Shown: positions 28,832 through 37,672 of the stretch, in pieces | How positions within the stretch are numbered: the stretch's first letter is position 1 | How the letters are laid out: the number at the start of each line of letters is the position of its first letter | Origin: Parasedimentitalea maritima | GTDB taxonomy: Bacteria; Pseudomonadota; Alphaproteobacteria; Rhodobacterales; Rhodobacteraceae | NCBI RefSeq assembly: GCF_005771405.1 | Contig: NZ_VAUA01000005.1 | Location: 248,001 to 312,000, forward strand | DNA: 64,000 nt | Direction of reading: 5' to 3' | Notes under the pieces: model-generated | What the model saw: only the letters and a program-made list of their open reading frames with translations | Databases searched by the model: none | Told to the model about the DNA's origin: nothing | Made by a program: the position numbers and the translations under genes

Positions 28832-29677
28832 ATGACTGCCATCGACACTCTTCCCCCTCTACGCGAGGTGATCGCGACTCATCAGCTGTCAGCTCGTAAA
28901 TCGCTGGGACAAAACTTCTTACTGGATCTCAATTTGACGGCCAAGATCGCCCGCCAGGCCGGTGATCTGTCTCACTGTGATGTGCTTGAAATCGGCCCGG
29001 GTCCAGGCGGGTTGACCCGGGGACTGCTGGCCGAAGGTGCACGACGGGTGTTAGCCGTCGAGAAAGATGGCCGTTGCATTCCAGCCCTGGCCGAAATCGC
29101 CGACGCATACCCAAATCGCCTGCAGGTGATTGAAGGTGACGCGCTCGAAGTCAATCCGTTGGAACATCTAACACCCCCTATCCGGGTTGCTGCCAACCTT
29201 CCCTATAACATTGGAACCGAACTTCTGGTGCGTTGGCTGACGCCAAAACAATGGCCGCCCTTCTGGCAGAGCCTGACGCTCATGTTCCAACGCGAAGTTG
29301 CGGAACGGATTGTGGCCCTGCCTGGAACCAAGAAGTACGGTCGCCTTGCTCTGCTGGCGCAGTGGCGCGCTGAGCCAAACATTGTGTTGTCCCTGCCGCC
29401 AGGCGCTTTTACGCCGCCGCCCAAAGTGTCCAGCGCCGTGGTACATCTAACAGCCCTGCCCGAGCCACGTTTTCCCGCTGATGCAGGCATGTTGAACAAG
29501 GTGGTGGCTGCCGCCTTCAATCAACGGCGCAAGATGTTACGGTCCGCTCTCAAAAGCGTCTCTCCAGATATTGAAGATCACCTGAAAGAGGCCGGCATTC
29601 CCCCAACTGAACGTGCTGAACAGGTCAGCCTTGAAGGCTTCTGTGCCCTCGCGCGCAGCTTGGAACCTCAAATATAA
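28832..29677 (+). CDS. rsmA: 16S rRNA dimethyladenosine transferase (RsmA/KsgA)
   Basis: SAM-dependent enzyme that dimethylates two adjacent adenosines near the 3' end of 16S rRNA during small-subunit assembly. The 281 residues show [10 protein letters not shown], the SAM-binding loop [15 protein letters not shown], the catalytic NLPYNIGT motif and the C-terminal [12 protein letters not shown]. It is the last gene of the lpt-surA-pdxA-rsmA series, separated from pdxA by about 80 bases, so it may have its own promoter. Confidence 0.97.
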   Translation: MTAIDTLPPLREVIATHQLSARKSLGQNFLLDLNLTAKIARQAGDLSHCDVLEIGPGPGGLTRGLLAEGARRVLAVEKDGRCIPALAEIADAYPNRLQVIEGDALEVNPLEHLTPPIRVAANLPYNIGTELLVRWLTPKQWPPFWQSLTLMFQREVAERIVALPGTKKYGRLALLAQWRAEPNIVLSLPPGAFTPPPKVSSAVVHLTALPEPRFPADAGMLNKVVAAAFNQRRKMLRSALKSVSPDIEDHLKEAGIPPTERAEQVSLEGFCALARSLEPQI

Positions 29678-29711
29678 CTGGACTTTTCTTAGTCCACGGA
29701 AACGCAGTCAC

Positions 29712-29750
29712 AAAAAAGGCCCCGGCACCAAATGGTCCGGGGCCTTTTTT
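29712..29750. terminator. Bidirectional terminator between rsmA and the DUF4167 gene
   Basis: AAAAAAGGCCCCGG (29712-29725) pairs with CCGGGGCCTTTTTT (29737-29750). A-rich and T-rich flanks allow termination in both directions. It lies between two convergent genes. Confidence 0.95.
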
Positions 29751-29766
29751 TCGATTAGACTTACGT

Positions 29767-30507
29767 CTACTCAGCAGCTTCAGGAGCATCGCCGGTTTTG
29801 GCCTCAACCACCGGCTTTTTGGCAGCCGCCGCAGTGGGCTTTTTGGCAGGTGCTTCAGCGGGCTTTTCAGTAGGCGTCGCAACGGGTTTTTCAACGGCCG
29901 CAGCAACGGGCTTCTCAGCCGGCGCGGTTGCTTCGGTCTGAACCGCAACCGGCTCTTGCGCCTTGGCTGCAGGCTTGCGCGTGCGTGGGCGACGAGTACT
30001 CGCCTTCTTTGGCTTGCTTTCAGGTGTTTCCACCAGGCCAGAATCGCCGCCTGAGTCACCATTGGTGCTCAGGTCCATTACGTCTGGTTGAGGTGCCTCG
30101 GCAGGATCTTCGCTGAGCACTGCAGGCTCGCTCCGAGGCGCAGGCTCGTTGCTGCGAGACGCGGCCTCGCGTTCCTGGCGTTCTGCGCGCTCACGGTCGC
30201 GCTCAGCTTGGCGTTCTCGGTTTTGCCGCTCTTGTTCCTCCCGGCGAGCATCCTGCTCACGCTGGGCTTCCCCTAGCAAACGCATGTAATGCTCAGCGTG
30301 CTGTTGAAAGTTCTCAACAGCAACCCTGTCACTTCCAAGCTGCGCGTCGCGGGCCAGTTGATTATACTTATCGATGATTTGTTGCGGGGTGCCGCGCACC
30401 TTGCCCTCGGGGCCCGAACTATCGAACACCCGGTTGACAACATTACCACCACCAGATGGGCGATTGCGGTTCGATTTCGACCGCGAACGTGATTTAGACG
30501 ATCTCAT
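29767..30507 (-). CDS. DUF4167 domain protein
   Basis: Protein of 246 residues. The N-terminal about 85 residues are the DUF4167 domain of alphaproteobacteria (basic Ser/Arg/Lys/Asn start, then VFDSSGPEGKVRGTPQQIID and NFQQHAEHYMRLL). The rest is low complexity: a charged Glu/Arg helix (about 85-125), then Pro/Ala/Glu/Lys-rich repeats such as EKPVAAAVEKPVA. The domain's function is unknown; the basic N-terminus suggests RNA or DNA contact, which is inference. ATG 30507 is preferred because homologues start at the RSSKSRSR segment; the frame is open for 17 more codons. Confidence 0.88.
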   Translation of the reverse strand: MRSSKSRSRSKSNRNRPSGGGNVVNRVFDSSGPEGKVRGTPQQIIDKYNQLARDAQLGSDRVAVENFQQHAEHYMRLLGEAQREQDARREEQERQNRERQAERDRERAERQEREAASRSNEPAPRSEPAVLSEDPAEAPQPDVMDLSTNGDSGGDSGLVETPESKPKKASTRRPRTRKPAAKAQEPVAVQTEATAPAEKPVAAAVEKPVATPTEKPAEAPAKKPTAAAAKKPVVEAKTGDAPEAAE

Positions 30508-30619
30508 TTGTTTAACGTCAGCCTTGATTCGTTGCGTCGTAGATCCCAAAGTGCGCATATCAGCGCCGGATCATCGACCATTTTGGGCTTGGTGTCGCCG
30601 GTAAGGTTTTTAGCCAAAC

Positions 30620-30640
30620 ACACATACGACACCTATGTGT
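30620..30640. repeat. 7-7-7 inverted repeat upstream of the DUF4167 gene
   Basis: Perfect arms ACACATA (30620-30626) and TATGTGT (30634-30640) with a 7-base spacer. It lies 113 bases ahead of the DUF4167 start codon, in the gap after prmC. It could be an operator; no regulator is implied. Confidence 0.4.
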
Positions 30641-30706
30641 AACCATGTCCCCCCCATACAGACAAGAGCTAGGAGGTGGATTTTCTACTTTTTTCGATCA
30701 AATTGA

Positions 30707-31573
30707 TCAATTTCCACCTTCCAGACCACTCAAGGGAATGGAATCCGCACAAACAACCCGGTCGCGGCCGTCCAGATCCTGTACCACCCGGATATGCTGC
30801 AGTCCTGCCTGTTCAAACAGCGCGGCGACAGCCGAGGCCTGTGTTGGTCCTATTTCTACCAAAACCCGTCCTCCCGGCTTCAGATATAAGACAACCTCCT
30901 TGGCAATCTGGCGATAAGCGGCCAGCCCGTCGCCTCCGTCCGTTAGCGCCATTTCCGGTTCATGAATGCGCACCTCGGTCGATAGGCCCTGCATTTCGTC
31001 CAAGGCGATGTAAGGCGGGTTGGAGACGATCAGGTCAAACTGGCCTTCGACCTTTTCGAACCAATCTGACTGGCGAATGTCCGCGCGGGCCTGAACACGG
31101 TGCAGCACTGCATTGGCGCTGGCTTGCAAACAGGCCGCCTCGCTCAGGTCCACCCCCAATCCCGTCGCCTTTGGTTGCTCTGCCAATAGCGTCACCAGAA
31201 TGCAGCCCGATCCGGTCCCCAGATCCAATACGTTCTGATACGGAACGGCTATCGCGGCTTCAATCAAGCATTCGGTCTCTGGGCGTGGATCCAGGACGTC
31301 GCCGGAAACCTTGAACCGGCGGCCATAAAACTCGCGCTCGCCCAGCAAATGTGACACCGGAACCCGGATCACCCTCAATGCAATCAATTGCTCATAGCGT
31401 TCAGCAATATCCGGCGCCAGATCTTCAGGCGCAATCAACGTGACCCGTGAAGCTTCTATCCGTGCCGCATGGGCCAGCAATATCCGCGCGTCACGAGCCG
31501 GATCAGGCACGCCTGCGGCGCGGAGACGTGCCGTTGCAGCAACCATGACCTGCGCTGCTGTTGGCCCGCTCAT
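30707..31573 (-). CDS. prmC: Release factor glutamine methyltransferase PrmC (HemK)
   Basis: SAM-dependent enzyme that methylates the Gln of the GGQ motif in release factors. The 288 residues contain the SAM loop [16 protein letters not shown] and the catalytic NPPY in [12 protein letters not shown], preceded by the substrate-binding N-terminal helical domain. It overlaps the end of prfA, its substrate gene, by 4 bases, so the two are coupled. Confidence 0.96.
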   Translation of the reverse strand: MSGPTAAQVMVAATARLRAAGVPDPARDARILLAHAARIEASRVTLIAPEDLAPDIAERYEQLIALRVIRVPVSHLLGEREFYGRRFKVSGDVLDPRPETECLIEAAIAVPYQNVLDLGTGSGCILVTLLAEQPKATGLGVDLSEAACLQASANAVLHRVQARADIRQSDWFEKVEGQFDLIVSNPPYIALDEMQGLSTEVRIHEPEMALTDGGDGLAAYRQIAKEVVLYLKPGGRVLVEIGPTQASAVAALFEQAGLQHIRVVQDLDGRDRVVCADSIPLSGLEGGN

Positions 31574-32625
31574 TGACCCATCTCGGCCAGCAGGCGCGCC
31601 TGATTGTCTGCCGTCAGCGCATCAATGACCTCGTCTAGATCTCCCGTCATCACCTGATCCAACTTGTAGAGTGTCAGGTTTATGCGGTGGTCGGTCATCC
31701 TACCCTGCGGGAAATTGTAGGTCCGAATACGTTCAGAGCGATCGCCAGATCCAACCTGTGATGCGCGGTCAGCCGATCGTTCATTGTCCACGCGTTGACG
31801 TTCTTGATCATACAAACGTGTTTTCAAAACCTGCATCGCAATTTCACGGTTTCGGTGCTGTGATTTTTCCGAACTGGTGACCACGGTTCCACTGGGTAAG
31901 TGGGTGATACGCACCGCAGAATCAGTGGTGTTCACATGCTGACCTCCCGCACCGGAACTGCGCATTGTATCAATCCGCAAGTCATTCGCGTTGATCTGAA
32001 TGTCCACATCCTCGGCCTCAGGCAACACTGCCACGGTCGCAGCAGAAGTGTGGATGCGCCCGCCACTTTCAGTGGTTGGAACCCGCTGGACCCGGTGCAC
32101 ACCGGATTCAAACTTCATCCGTGCAAACACATTCTCCCCCTTGATATGGGCCACGACCTCTTTGATGCCCCCCAACTCAGTGGCGTGTTCCTCAAGGATT
32201 TCAAACTTCCAGCCCTGCGCCTCGGCATATCGCTGGTACATGCGCAACAAATCACCAGCAAACAAAGCGGCCTCATCACCACCGGTTCCAGGACGGATCT
32301 CCAGCATCGCAGGCTTGGTGTCCGCTGCATCCTTTGGCAGCAGCGACAGTTGCAACGCCTGTTCAGCAGCGGGAATTGCCGCCTTCAACGCGGGTATTTC
32401 CTCCTCGGCCAATTCTTTCATGTCAGGGTCAGAAAGCATCTCATGAGCTTCGGCCAAATCTTCATTTAAACGACGGAAAGCTTCAATTTGTTCAACCACC
32501 GGCCGCAGATCAGAATACTCCTTGGCCAGTGCTGCTATGTCACCCGCACTGGCGCCATCCGCCATTGCGGCCTCAAGATATTGAAACCGCTGGAGGATCT
32601 GTTCAAGGCGTTCTTCGGGAACCAT
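31570..32625 (-). CDS. prfA: Peptide chain release factor 1
   Basis: Recognises UAA and UAG in the ribosomal A site and triggers peptide release. About 351 residues with the catalytic GGQ in [16 protein letters not shown] and the codon-recognition region containing PTTESGG. The frame begins with GTG at 32634, but ATG 32625 ([11 protein letters not shown]) is the probable start, since related proteins begin with this segment; the ribosome-binding site is weak for both. It forms a two-gene unit with prmC. Confidence 0.97.
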   Translation of the reverse strand: MVPEERLEQILQRFQYLEAAMADGASAGDIAALAKEYSDLRPVVEQIEAFRRLNEDLAEAHEMLSDPDMKELAEEEIPALKAAIPAAEQALQLSLLPKDAADTKPAMLEIRPGTGGDEAALFAGDLLRMYQRYAEAQGWKFEILEEHATELGGIKEVVAHIKGENVFARMKFESGVHRVQRVPTTESGGRIHTSAATVAVLPEAEDVDIQINANDLRIDTMRSSGAGGQHVNTTDSAVRITHLPSGTVVTSSEKSQHRNREIAMQVLKTRLYDQERQRVDNERSADRASQVGSGDRSERIRTYNFPQGRMTDHRINLTLYKLDQVMTGDLDEVIDALTADNQARLLAEMGQ

Positions 32626-32687
32626 TGGTGGCACATCCGTTTATAGAGAAATTTGGTCATAACTGGCTCTTGTGATATGCTAGCGAC

Positions 32688-32990
32688 ATGCAACATGCCA
32701 GAGCCGTTATCGCCCTCACCCTTGCCTTATTGGCCCAGCCCGCAGCGTCAGATGTCACCGGGCCTGGCGGCAAGACTATTGATTGTTTTTGTACTGACCG
32801 GTCCGGATCAAGGATCGAACTGGGCCAAACCATCTGCCTGCAAGTTGATGGTCGTATGTTTATGGCCCAATGCCAAATGTCCTTAAACGTGCCCATGTGG
32901 CGTGAAGTGCAACAGGGCTGCCTGTCATCGTCGCTTGATCAACAGGACAAACCAATCAGCAGCCAAGTCTCCTCACTTATACCACTCTAA
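32688..32990 (+). CDS. Small secreted cysteine-containing protein, function unknown
   Basis: 100 residues with a clear Sec signal peptide (about 1-21, ALTLALLAQPAAS). The mature part of about 79 residues has five cysteines (33, 35, 50, 62, 78), suggesting disulfides in the periplasm. I do not recognise the family. It is divergent from prfA with 62 bases between starts, and nearly meets the convergent DUF1499 gene (8 bases). Codon use looks like that of its neighbours. Confidence 0.7.
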   Translation: MQHARAVIALTLALLAQPAASDVTGPGGKTIDCFCTDRSGSRIELGQTICLQVDGRMFMAQCQMSLNVPMWREVQQGCLSSSLDQQDKPISSQVSSLIPL

Positions 32991-32998
32991 CGACTGCT

Positions 32999-33466
32999 CT
33001 ATTCAACAGGTGCCGTAACATCTGATTGGATTGCAATGTCCATCTGCGCCAGCCATTCGGCGATCCGGGTTCCGTTCACTCCCAAATCGGAGCGACCAAA
33101 CCGCAACCGTGCATAGACCTTGAGCAGATCCCCGTCCTGACGGGCGGTGGTGTAATCTGGAAACCCAAACAGCTTGGTGCGGGTAACATAAGTCGCAGTG
33201 CCATCCTCGACCGAACCCGCCAGTAATTTGGTACGTGGGGCCGCACTGGCGACGGCGTCAAACCGCGCTAGCCCGTCGGGGCCAGTTCGCACAACCCGGA
33301 ACACCCCACCGCGAAAATTCTTGTCTTCAGAAAACTCAGGCTGCGTATTCCAATCCAAAGGGTCAATCGGAGCCAGCCGGATAAAGCCAAGCACCACAAT
33401 GACTGCAGCGATGGCCAACCATACAAATATCATTAGTCGTCCCATTCTGGCCCTGATCCACTTCAT
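32999..33466 (-). CDS. DUF1499 family membrane-anchored protein
   Basis: 155 residues: one N-terminal membrane helix (about 9-33, LMIFVWLAIAAVIVVLGFI) and an extracytoplasmic DUF1499 domain with YVTRTKLFGFPDYTTARQDGD and YARLRFGRSDLGVN. The function is unknown. I use ATG 33466 (MKWIRARMG) because the longer frame would overlap the agmatinase gene by 56 bases; with this start the gap is 37 bases. It is the last gene of the speB-speB-DUF1499 series. Confidence 0.85.
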   Translation of the reverse strand: MKWIRARMGRLMIFVWLAIAAVIVVLGFIRLAPIDPLDWNTQPEFSEDKNFRGGVFRVVRTGPDGLARFDAVASAAPRTKLLAGSVEDGTATYVTRTKLFGFPDYTTARQDGDLLKVYARLRFGRSDLGVNGTRIAEWLAQMDIAIQSDVTAPVE

Positions 33467-33503
33467 TGCGGCTCCAAAGCCACCTGGCACCCGGAGATTA
33501 TCG

Positions 33504-34451
33504 TTATTTGGTCGCCACCCCAGGCAGGACGCAGAGCAGTTCATACAACAGGTTGGCACCGGTCAGCGCAGTATTGCCAGACGTATCATAGGGCGGCGAG
33601 ACTTCGACCAAATCACAGCCGACGATATTCACACCTCGCAACGCCCGGATCAGCTCCAGCGCTTGCGCTGTTGTCAGCCCACCAATTTCAGGCGTTCCCG
33701 TGCCCGGCGCATAAGCTGGGTCTAGGCTATCAATATCATATGACACGTAGACAGGCCTATCACCGATATCGCGACGTATTTCCGCACCCAGATTATTCAG
33801 GGACCGATGCCATAGCTCAGAGGCCGGGAATTGCTGAAACCCCCATTTTTGGGCCTCTTTGAAATCACTGGCGCCATACCCGGTGCCGCGCAGCCCAACC
33901 TGATAAGTTTTATCGGCCTGAAGTAGGCCTTCCTCATAGGCCCGGCGGAACACGGTCCCGTGGTTTTCTTTTTCGCCAAACATGTTGTCATTTACATCTG
34001 CATGGGCATCTACGTGCACCACTGCCAGTGGACCGTATTTTTTGGCCATCGCACGTAGAATAGGCAGTGTGATCGAATGATCTCCTCCCATCGCCACTGG
34101 GACCGCACTGGATCGCAGGATCGCGTCATAACTGGCCTCGATGATGCGGAGGCTATCGGTCAGGGAAAAGGTGTTGATTGCCAAGTCGCCAATATCCGCG
34201 ACCTGTAAACAGTCAAACGGCGCCGCACCGGTGGCCATATTATAGGGCCGGATCATAGAGCTTTCGGCACGGATCTGCTTGGGGCCAAAGCGAGTACCAG
34301 CCCGCCACGACGTGCCGATATCCATCGGGATCCCCAGAACCGCCACATCCAGACCGTCAAGGGATGTTGCCTGAGGCAGCCGCATAAATGTCCCCGGACC
34401 CGAAAACCGGGCCAGATCGTTACCGCTGATGGGTTGATTATACTCAGTCAT
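33504..34451 (-). CDS. speB: Agmatinase/ureohydrolase family enzyme (copy 1)
   Basis: Di-manganese ureohydrolase of 315 residues. Metal-binding motifs are complete: GGDHSITLP, HVDAHADVND and SYDIDSLDPAYAPGTGTPE. The family hydrolyses agmatine to putrescine and urea, but close relatives act on guanidinobutyrate, guanidinopropionate or guanidine, so the substrate is uncertain. The start overlaps the end of a second family member by 8 bases, so both are co-translated. Confidence 0.88.
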   Translation of the reverse strand: MTEYNQPISGNDLARFSGPGTFMRLPQATSLDGLDVAVLGIPMDIGTSWRAGTRFGPKQIRAESSMIRPYNMATGAAPFDCLQVADIGDLAINTFSLTDSLRIIEASYDAILRSSAVPVAMGGDHSITLPILRAMAKKYGPLAVVHVDAHADVNDNMFGEKENHGTVFRRAYEEGLLQADKTYQVGLRGTGYGASDFKEAQKWGFQQFPASELWHRSLNNLGAEIRRDIGDRPVYVSYDIDSLDPAYAPGTGTPEIGGLTTAQALELIRALRGVNIVGCDLVEVSPPYDTSGNTALTGANLLYELLCVLPGVATK

Positions 34452-35412
34452 TGTTTCTCTTATTCCAACCTAAAAGGCAGATAATTTCAGTAGCCACATG
34501 CGCACCGGCTATAGCCGTGACGCCGGTGGTGTCAAACGGTGGCGACACTTCGACGACGTCTCCCCCTTTGATATTAATGCCGGCGATTTCACGTAAAATC
34601 CGCGCCGCCTGAGGTGACGTCAGCCCCCCCCAAACCGGTGTACCAGTGCCTGGTGCATAAGCAGGGTCGAGCCCATCTATGTCAAAACTCAAATAGGTAG
34701 GATGATCGCCCAGGATTGATTTTATCCGGCGTGCCGTTTCCACAGGTCCAATCTCATGTACCTCGGCTGCATCTATGATGTTCACCCCCATGGTGTCTTC
34801 ATTGCTGGTGCGAATGCCCACCTGAACCGAACGCGCCGGATCAATCAGCCCCATCTTGACAGCCTTATAGACAAAAGTGCCATGATCCACCCTATCCATG
34901 TCATCATCCGCCCAACTGTCGCTATGAGCATCAAATTGGAGCAGCGCCATGGGTCCGTACTTCTCGGCATAAGCCTTTAGCATCGGGAAAGTAATGTAGT
35001 GATCACCGCCCAGTGCAACCGAAGCAACATCCGCCGCCAATATGCGCTGAATATGGGCCGTCAACGCCGCAGGAAATGCAGAAATATTGGCATAATCAAA
35101 AGCCAAATCACCGTAGTCGACAATCGCCAACTCAGTCAGCGGATCATACCCCCAGCCATAGGGTGCGTCCGGACTTTGCAATGCACTGGCTTCACGGATC
35201 GCACGAGGTCCGAGTCTGGTACCAGGACGATTGGTTACGGCCTGATCAAACGGGACCCCCGTCACAGCAATATCAACACCGTCCAGTTCCTTGCGATACC
35301 GGCGTCGCAAAAACGAAGTGGCACCACCAAAGGTGTTTTCAAAGCTCAACCCCTTCAGGTCTTCGCGTGTAAAGGCCTCGTCGACCAAATGTTTTGCATC
35401 TTCTAACGCCAT
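34444..35412 (-). CDS. Agmatinase/ureohydrolase family enzyme (copy 2)
   Basis: Second ureohydrolase, 322 residues from ATG 35412 (MALEDAKHLVDEAF), with AAAGG ahead of it. Motifs: GGDHYITFP, QFDAHSDSW and SFDIDGLDPAYAPGTGTPV. It differs from its neighbour around the metal site (QFDAHSD against HVDAHAD; GTGTPVWGG against GTGTPEIGG), so the two are old paralogues and may use different guanidino substrates. The upstream M20 amidohydrolase is on the same strand and may belong to the same catabolic route. Confidence 0.86.
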   Translation of the reverse strand: MALEDAKHLVDEAFTREDLKGLSFENTFGGATSFLRRRYRKELDGVDIAVTGVPFDQAVTNRPGTRLGPRAIREASALQSPDAPYGWGYDPLTELAIVDYGDLAFDYANISAFPAALTAHIQRILAADVASVALGGDHYITFPMLKAYAEKYGPMALLQFDAHSDSWADDDMDRVDHGTFVYKAVKMGLIDPARSVQVGIRTSNEDTMGVNIIDAAEVHEIGPVETARRIKSILGDHPTYLSFDIDGLDPAYAPGTGTPVWGGLTSPQAARILREIAGINIKGGDVVEVSPPFDTTGVTAIAGAHVATEIICLLGWNKRNND

Positions 35413-35493
35413 TTCAGCACGCCTTTCTGACAGCACTTGTGCACGGCATAGCCGACCACTTGCCGCCTGTCACCTTGCCTGTGTTGCAAACCC

Positions 35494-36657
35494 TTAGCTC
35501 AGTGGCTGGGCACGCTCGACCAATCGGGCAAAAAACGAAGCCCCAATTGGCGCGATCTCGTCGTTGAAGTTGTACTTTGGGTGGTGCAGTCCAGCGCCAT
35601 CCCCTTGGCCCAGAAACAGATAGGCGCCGGGTCGCGCTTGCAGCATGTAGCTGAAATCTTCGGCCCCCATTTCGCGCCCGCCTTCGGGATCAACTTTATC
35701 TGCGCCAGAGATTTCACGCGCCACATCCACCGCAAAGGCAGACTTTTCCGCGTCATTCGTAGTTGCCGGATACCCCAACTCATAGTCTAACTTCGCCTCG
35801 ACGCCATAGCTGGCGGCCTGCCCGGCAACCACTTCCTGCATCCGCCGCATCACCATAGCCTGCACAGATGCATCAAACGTGCGAACAGTGCCGTTTATAT
35901 AGGCCGTGTCCGGGATCACATTATCAGTGCTGCCCGTGTGAATCTGCGTGACTGAAACAACCAGATCCTGCTGGGTGTAATGGTTGCGGCTGACAATGGT
36001 CTGGATCGCCTGAACGATACCGCAAGCGGCCACCACAGGATCGTTGGTCTCATGAGGCATCGCACCATGACCACCCACACCCTGAATATTGATATGAAAC
36101 TCATCCACGGCCGCCATCAATGCACCAGAGGTGGTGACAAAGTCGCCTACCGGCAAGTTTGGCACATTGTGGATGCCATAAACCTGGCCAATATCAAACC
36201 GGTCCATGATGCCCTCTTCGACCATGACCCCGGCGCCACCGCCGTCTTCTTCAGCGGGTTGGAAAATCAATGCAACGCGCCCTCGAAAATTGCGTGTTTC
36301 GACCAGATACTTTGCGGCCCCCAACAACATCGATGTATGCCCATCATGGCCACAGGCATGCATCTTCCCCGCATGACCCGATGCATAGTCAGCGCCAGTT
36401 TCCTCGGCGATCGGCAGGGCATCCATATCTGCACGCAGTCCAATTGTCGGGCCGGATCCCTGTCCGTTGATGATGGCAACCATCCCGGTTTGGGCAATCC
36501 CTTCGTGCAATTCATCAACGCCAAACTCGCGCAACCGGTCCGCAACATACGCTGCAGTCTGCGGCAGGTCGAACGACAATTCGGGAATTGTGTGCAGATG
36601 CTGGCGCCACATTTTCATGTCTTCGGCAAAATCGGCGATACGGTTGACGACCGGCAT
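35494..36657 (-). CDS. M20-family amidohydrolase (hippurate/N-acyl-amino-acid hydrolase type)
   Basis: Zinc-type metalloenzyme of 387 residues that cleaves N-acyl amino acids or related amides. Features: HLHTIPELSFDLPQTAAYV, MHACGHDGHTSMLLG, the metal and catalytic EE in FQPAEEDGGGAG and the dimerisation lid region with GGHGAMPHETNDP. ATG 36657 has AAGGAG 8 bases upstream. The frame stays open far upstream, but that part is antisense to mazG and is not protein-like. It heads a minus-strand series with the two ureohydrolase genes. Confidence 0.92.
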   Translation of the reverse strand: MPVVNRIADFAEDMKMWRQHLHTIPELSFDLPQTAAYVADRLREFGVDELHEGIAQTGMVAIINGQGSGPTIGLRADMDALPIAEETGADYASGHAGKMHACGHDGHTSMLLGAAKYLVETRNFRGRVALIFQPAEEDGGGAGVMVEEGIMDRFDIGQVYGIHNVPNLPVGDFVTTSGALMAAVDEFHINIQGVGGHGAMPHETNDPVVAACGIVQAIQTIVSRNHYTQQDLVVSVTQIHTGSTDNVIPDTAYINGTVRTFDASVQAMVMRRMQEVVAGQAASYGVEAKLDYELGYPATTNDAEKSAFAVDVAREISGADKVDPEGGREMGAEDFSYMLQARPGAYLFLGQGDGAGLHHPKYNFNDEIAPIGASFFARLVERAQPLS

Positions 36658-36720
36658 GGGCTGGACTCCTTGGTCAGACTCGGGATTGATGCATCTGACA
36701 CTGGAATGAGAGCCGCCGCA

Positions 36721-37551
36721 ATGCCCGAAAATCCCCTGATCCACGACCAAGATGCCGGTATTGAACGGCTCATCGAAATCATGCGCCGCCTGCGAGACCC
36801 CAAAACGGGCTGTCCCTGGGATATTGAGCAGGATTTTGACACCATCGCCCCCTACACCATTGAAGAAGCTTACGAAGTTGCCGATGCGATCGAGCGCAAG
36901 GACTGGCCGGAGCTCGAAGGTGAGTTGGGCGATCTGCTGTTGCAAAGCATCTATCACACCCAAATGGGCGAAGAAGCCGGCCATTTCAGCTTTCAATCCG
37001 TGGTGCGTAACATCTCGGACAAAATGGTTGCGCGTCATCCGCACGTTTTTGGCACCGAATCGCGCGACAAATCCGCCGAACAACAAACCCGCGACTGGGA
37101 GGCGATCAAAGCAACTGAGCGCGCCGGGAAAGCCCAGCAAGGCACGCTGGACGGTGTTGCCGTGGGCCTGCCAGCCCTGTTGCGCGCCTACAAACTGCAA
37201 AAACGCGCCGCCCGCGTCGGCTTTGACTGGCCGTCTGCGCAAAACGTTCTGGACAAAATTTCCGAAGAAAGCGCCGAACTGGTCGAAGCGCGCGATGAAT
37301 TGACACAAGACGCAGTCGAAGAGGAATTTGGCGACCTGATGTTTGTCATGGCCAATCTGGGTCGGCATCTCGGCGTCGAGCCCGAAGCCGCCCTGCGCCG
37401 TGCCAACGCCAAATTCACCCGCCGCTTTGAAGGGGTTGAAACACGACTGTCCGAAATTGGGAAATCCCCTGCTGACAGCAACCTGGAAGAGATGGATGCT
37501 CTGTGGGATGCTGTAAAAGCTGACGAGCGTGCAGCACTGCCCGACAAGTAA
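36721..37551 (+). CDS. mazG: Nucleoside triphosphate pyrophosphohydrolase MazG
   Basis: House-cleaning enzyme that converts NTPs and dNTPs to monophosphates; 276 residues with two tandem MazG domains. The first has CPWDIEQDFDTIAPYTIEEAYE and EGELGDLLLQ (EExxE-type metal sites). The second has KISEESAELVEARDE and EEFGDLMFVMANL. ATG 36721 is used; an in-frame ATG at 36706 would add 5 residues. It is divergent from the M20 gene. Confidence 0.95.
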   Translation: MPENPLIHDQDAGIERLIEIMRRLRDPKTGCPWDIEQDFDTIAPYTIEEAYEVADAIERKDWPELEGELGDLLLQSIYHTQMGEEAGHFSFQSVVRNISDKMVARHPHVFGTESRDKSAEQQTRDWEAIKATERAGKAQQGTLDGVAVGLPALLRAYKLQKRAARVGFDWPSAQNVLDKISEESAELVEARDELTQDAVEEEFGDLMFVMANLGRHLGVEPEAALRRANAKFTRRFEGVETRLSEIGKSPADSNLEEMDALWDAVKADERAALPDK

Positions 37552-37672
37552 GCGGTGACTGAAAGCTTCTTTTTGCTAAAAATACTCAATCCGACACTGA
37601 ACACAGGTGACATCGCTGGACAATTGCAACACGCCTTGCAACTGTCAGGTCTTGCAATTCTCAGAGGCAAAC

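Noticed and set aside
31900-32469. 189-codon open frame antisense to prfA
   Set aside because: prfA has the full GGQ region and normal length; the antisense frame is an artefact of codon bias.
36658-37368. Long upstream extension of the M20 amidohydrolase frame
   Set aside because: It is antisense to mazG, whose motifs are clear, and a good ribosome-binding site precedes ATG 36657.
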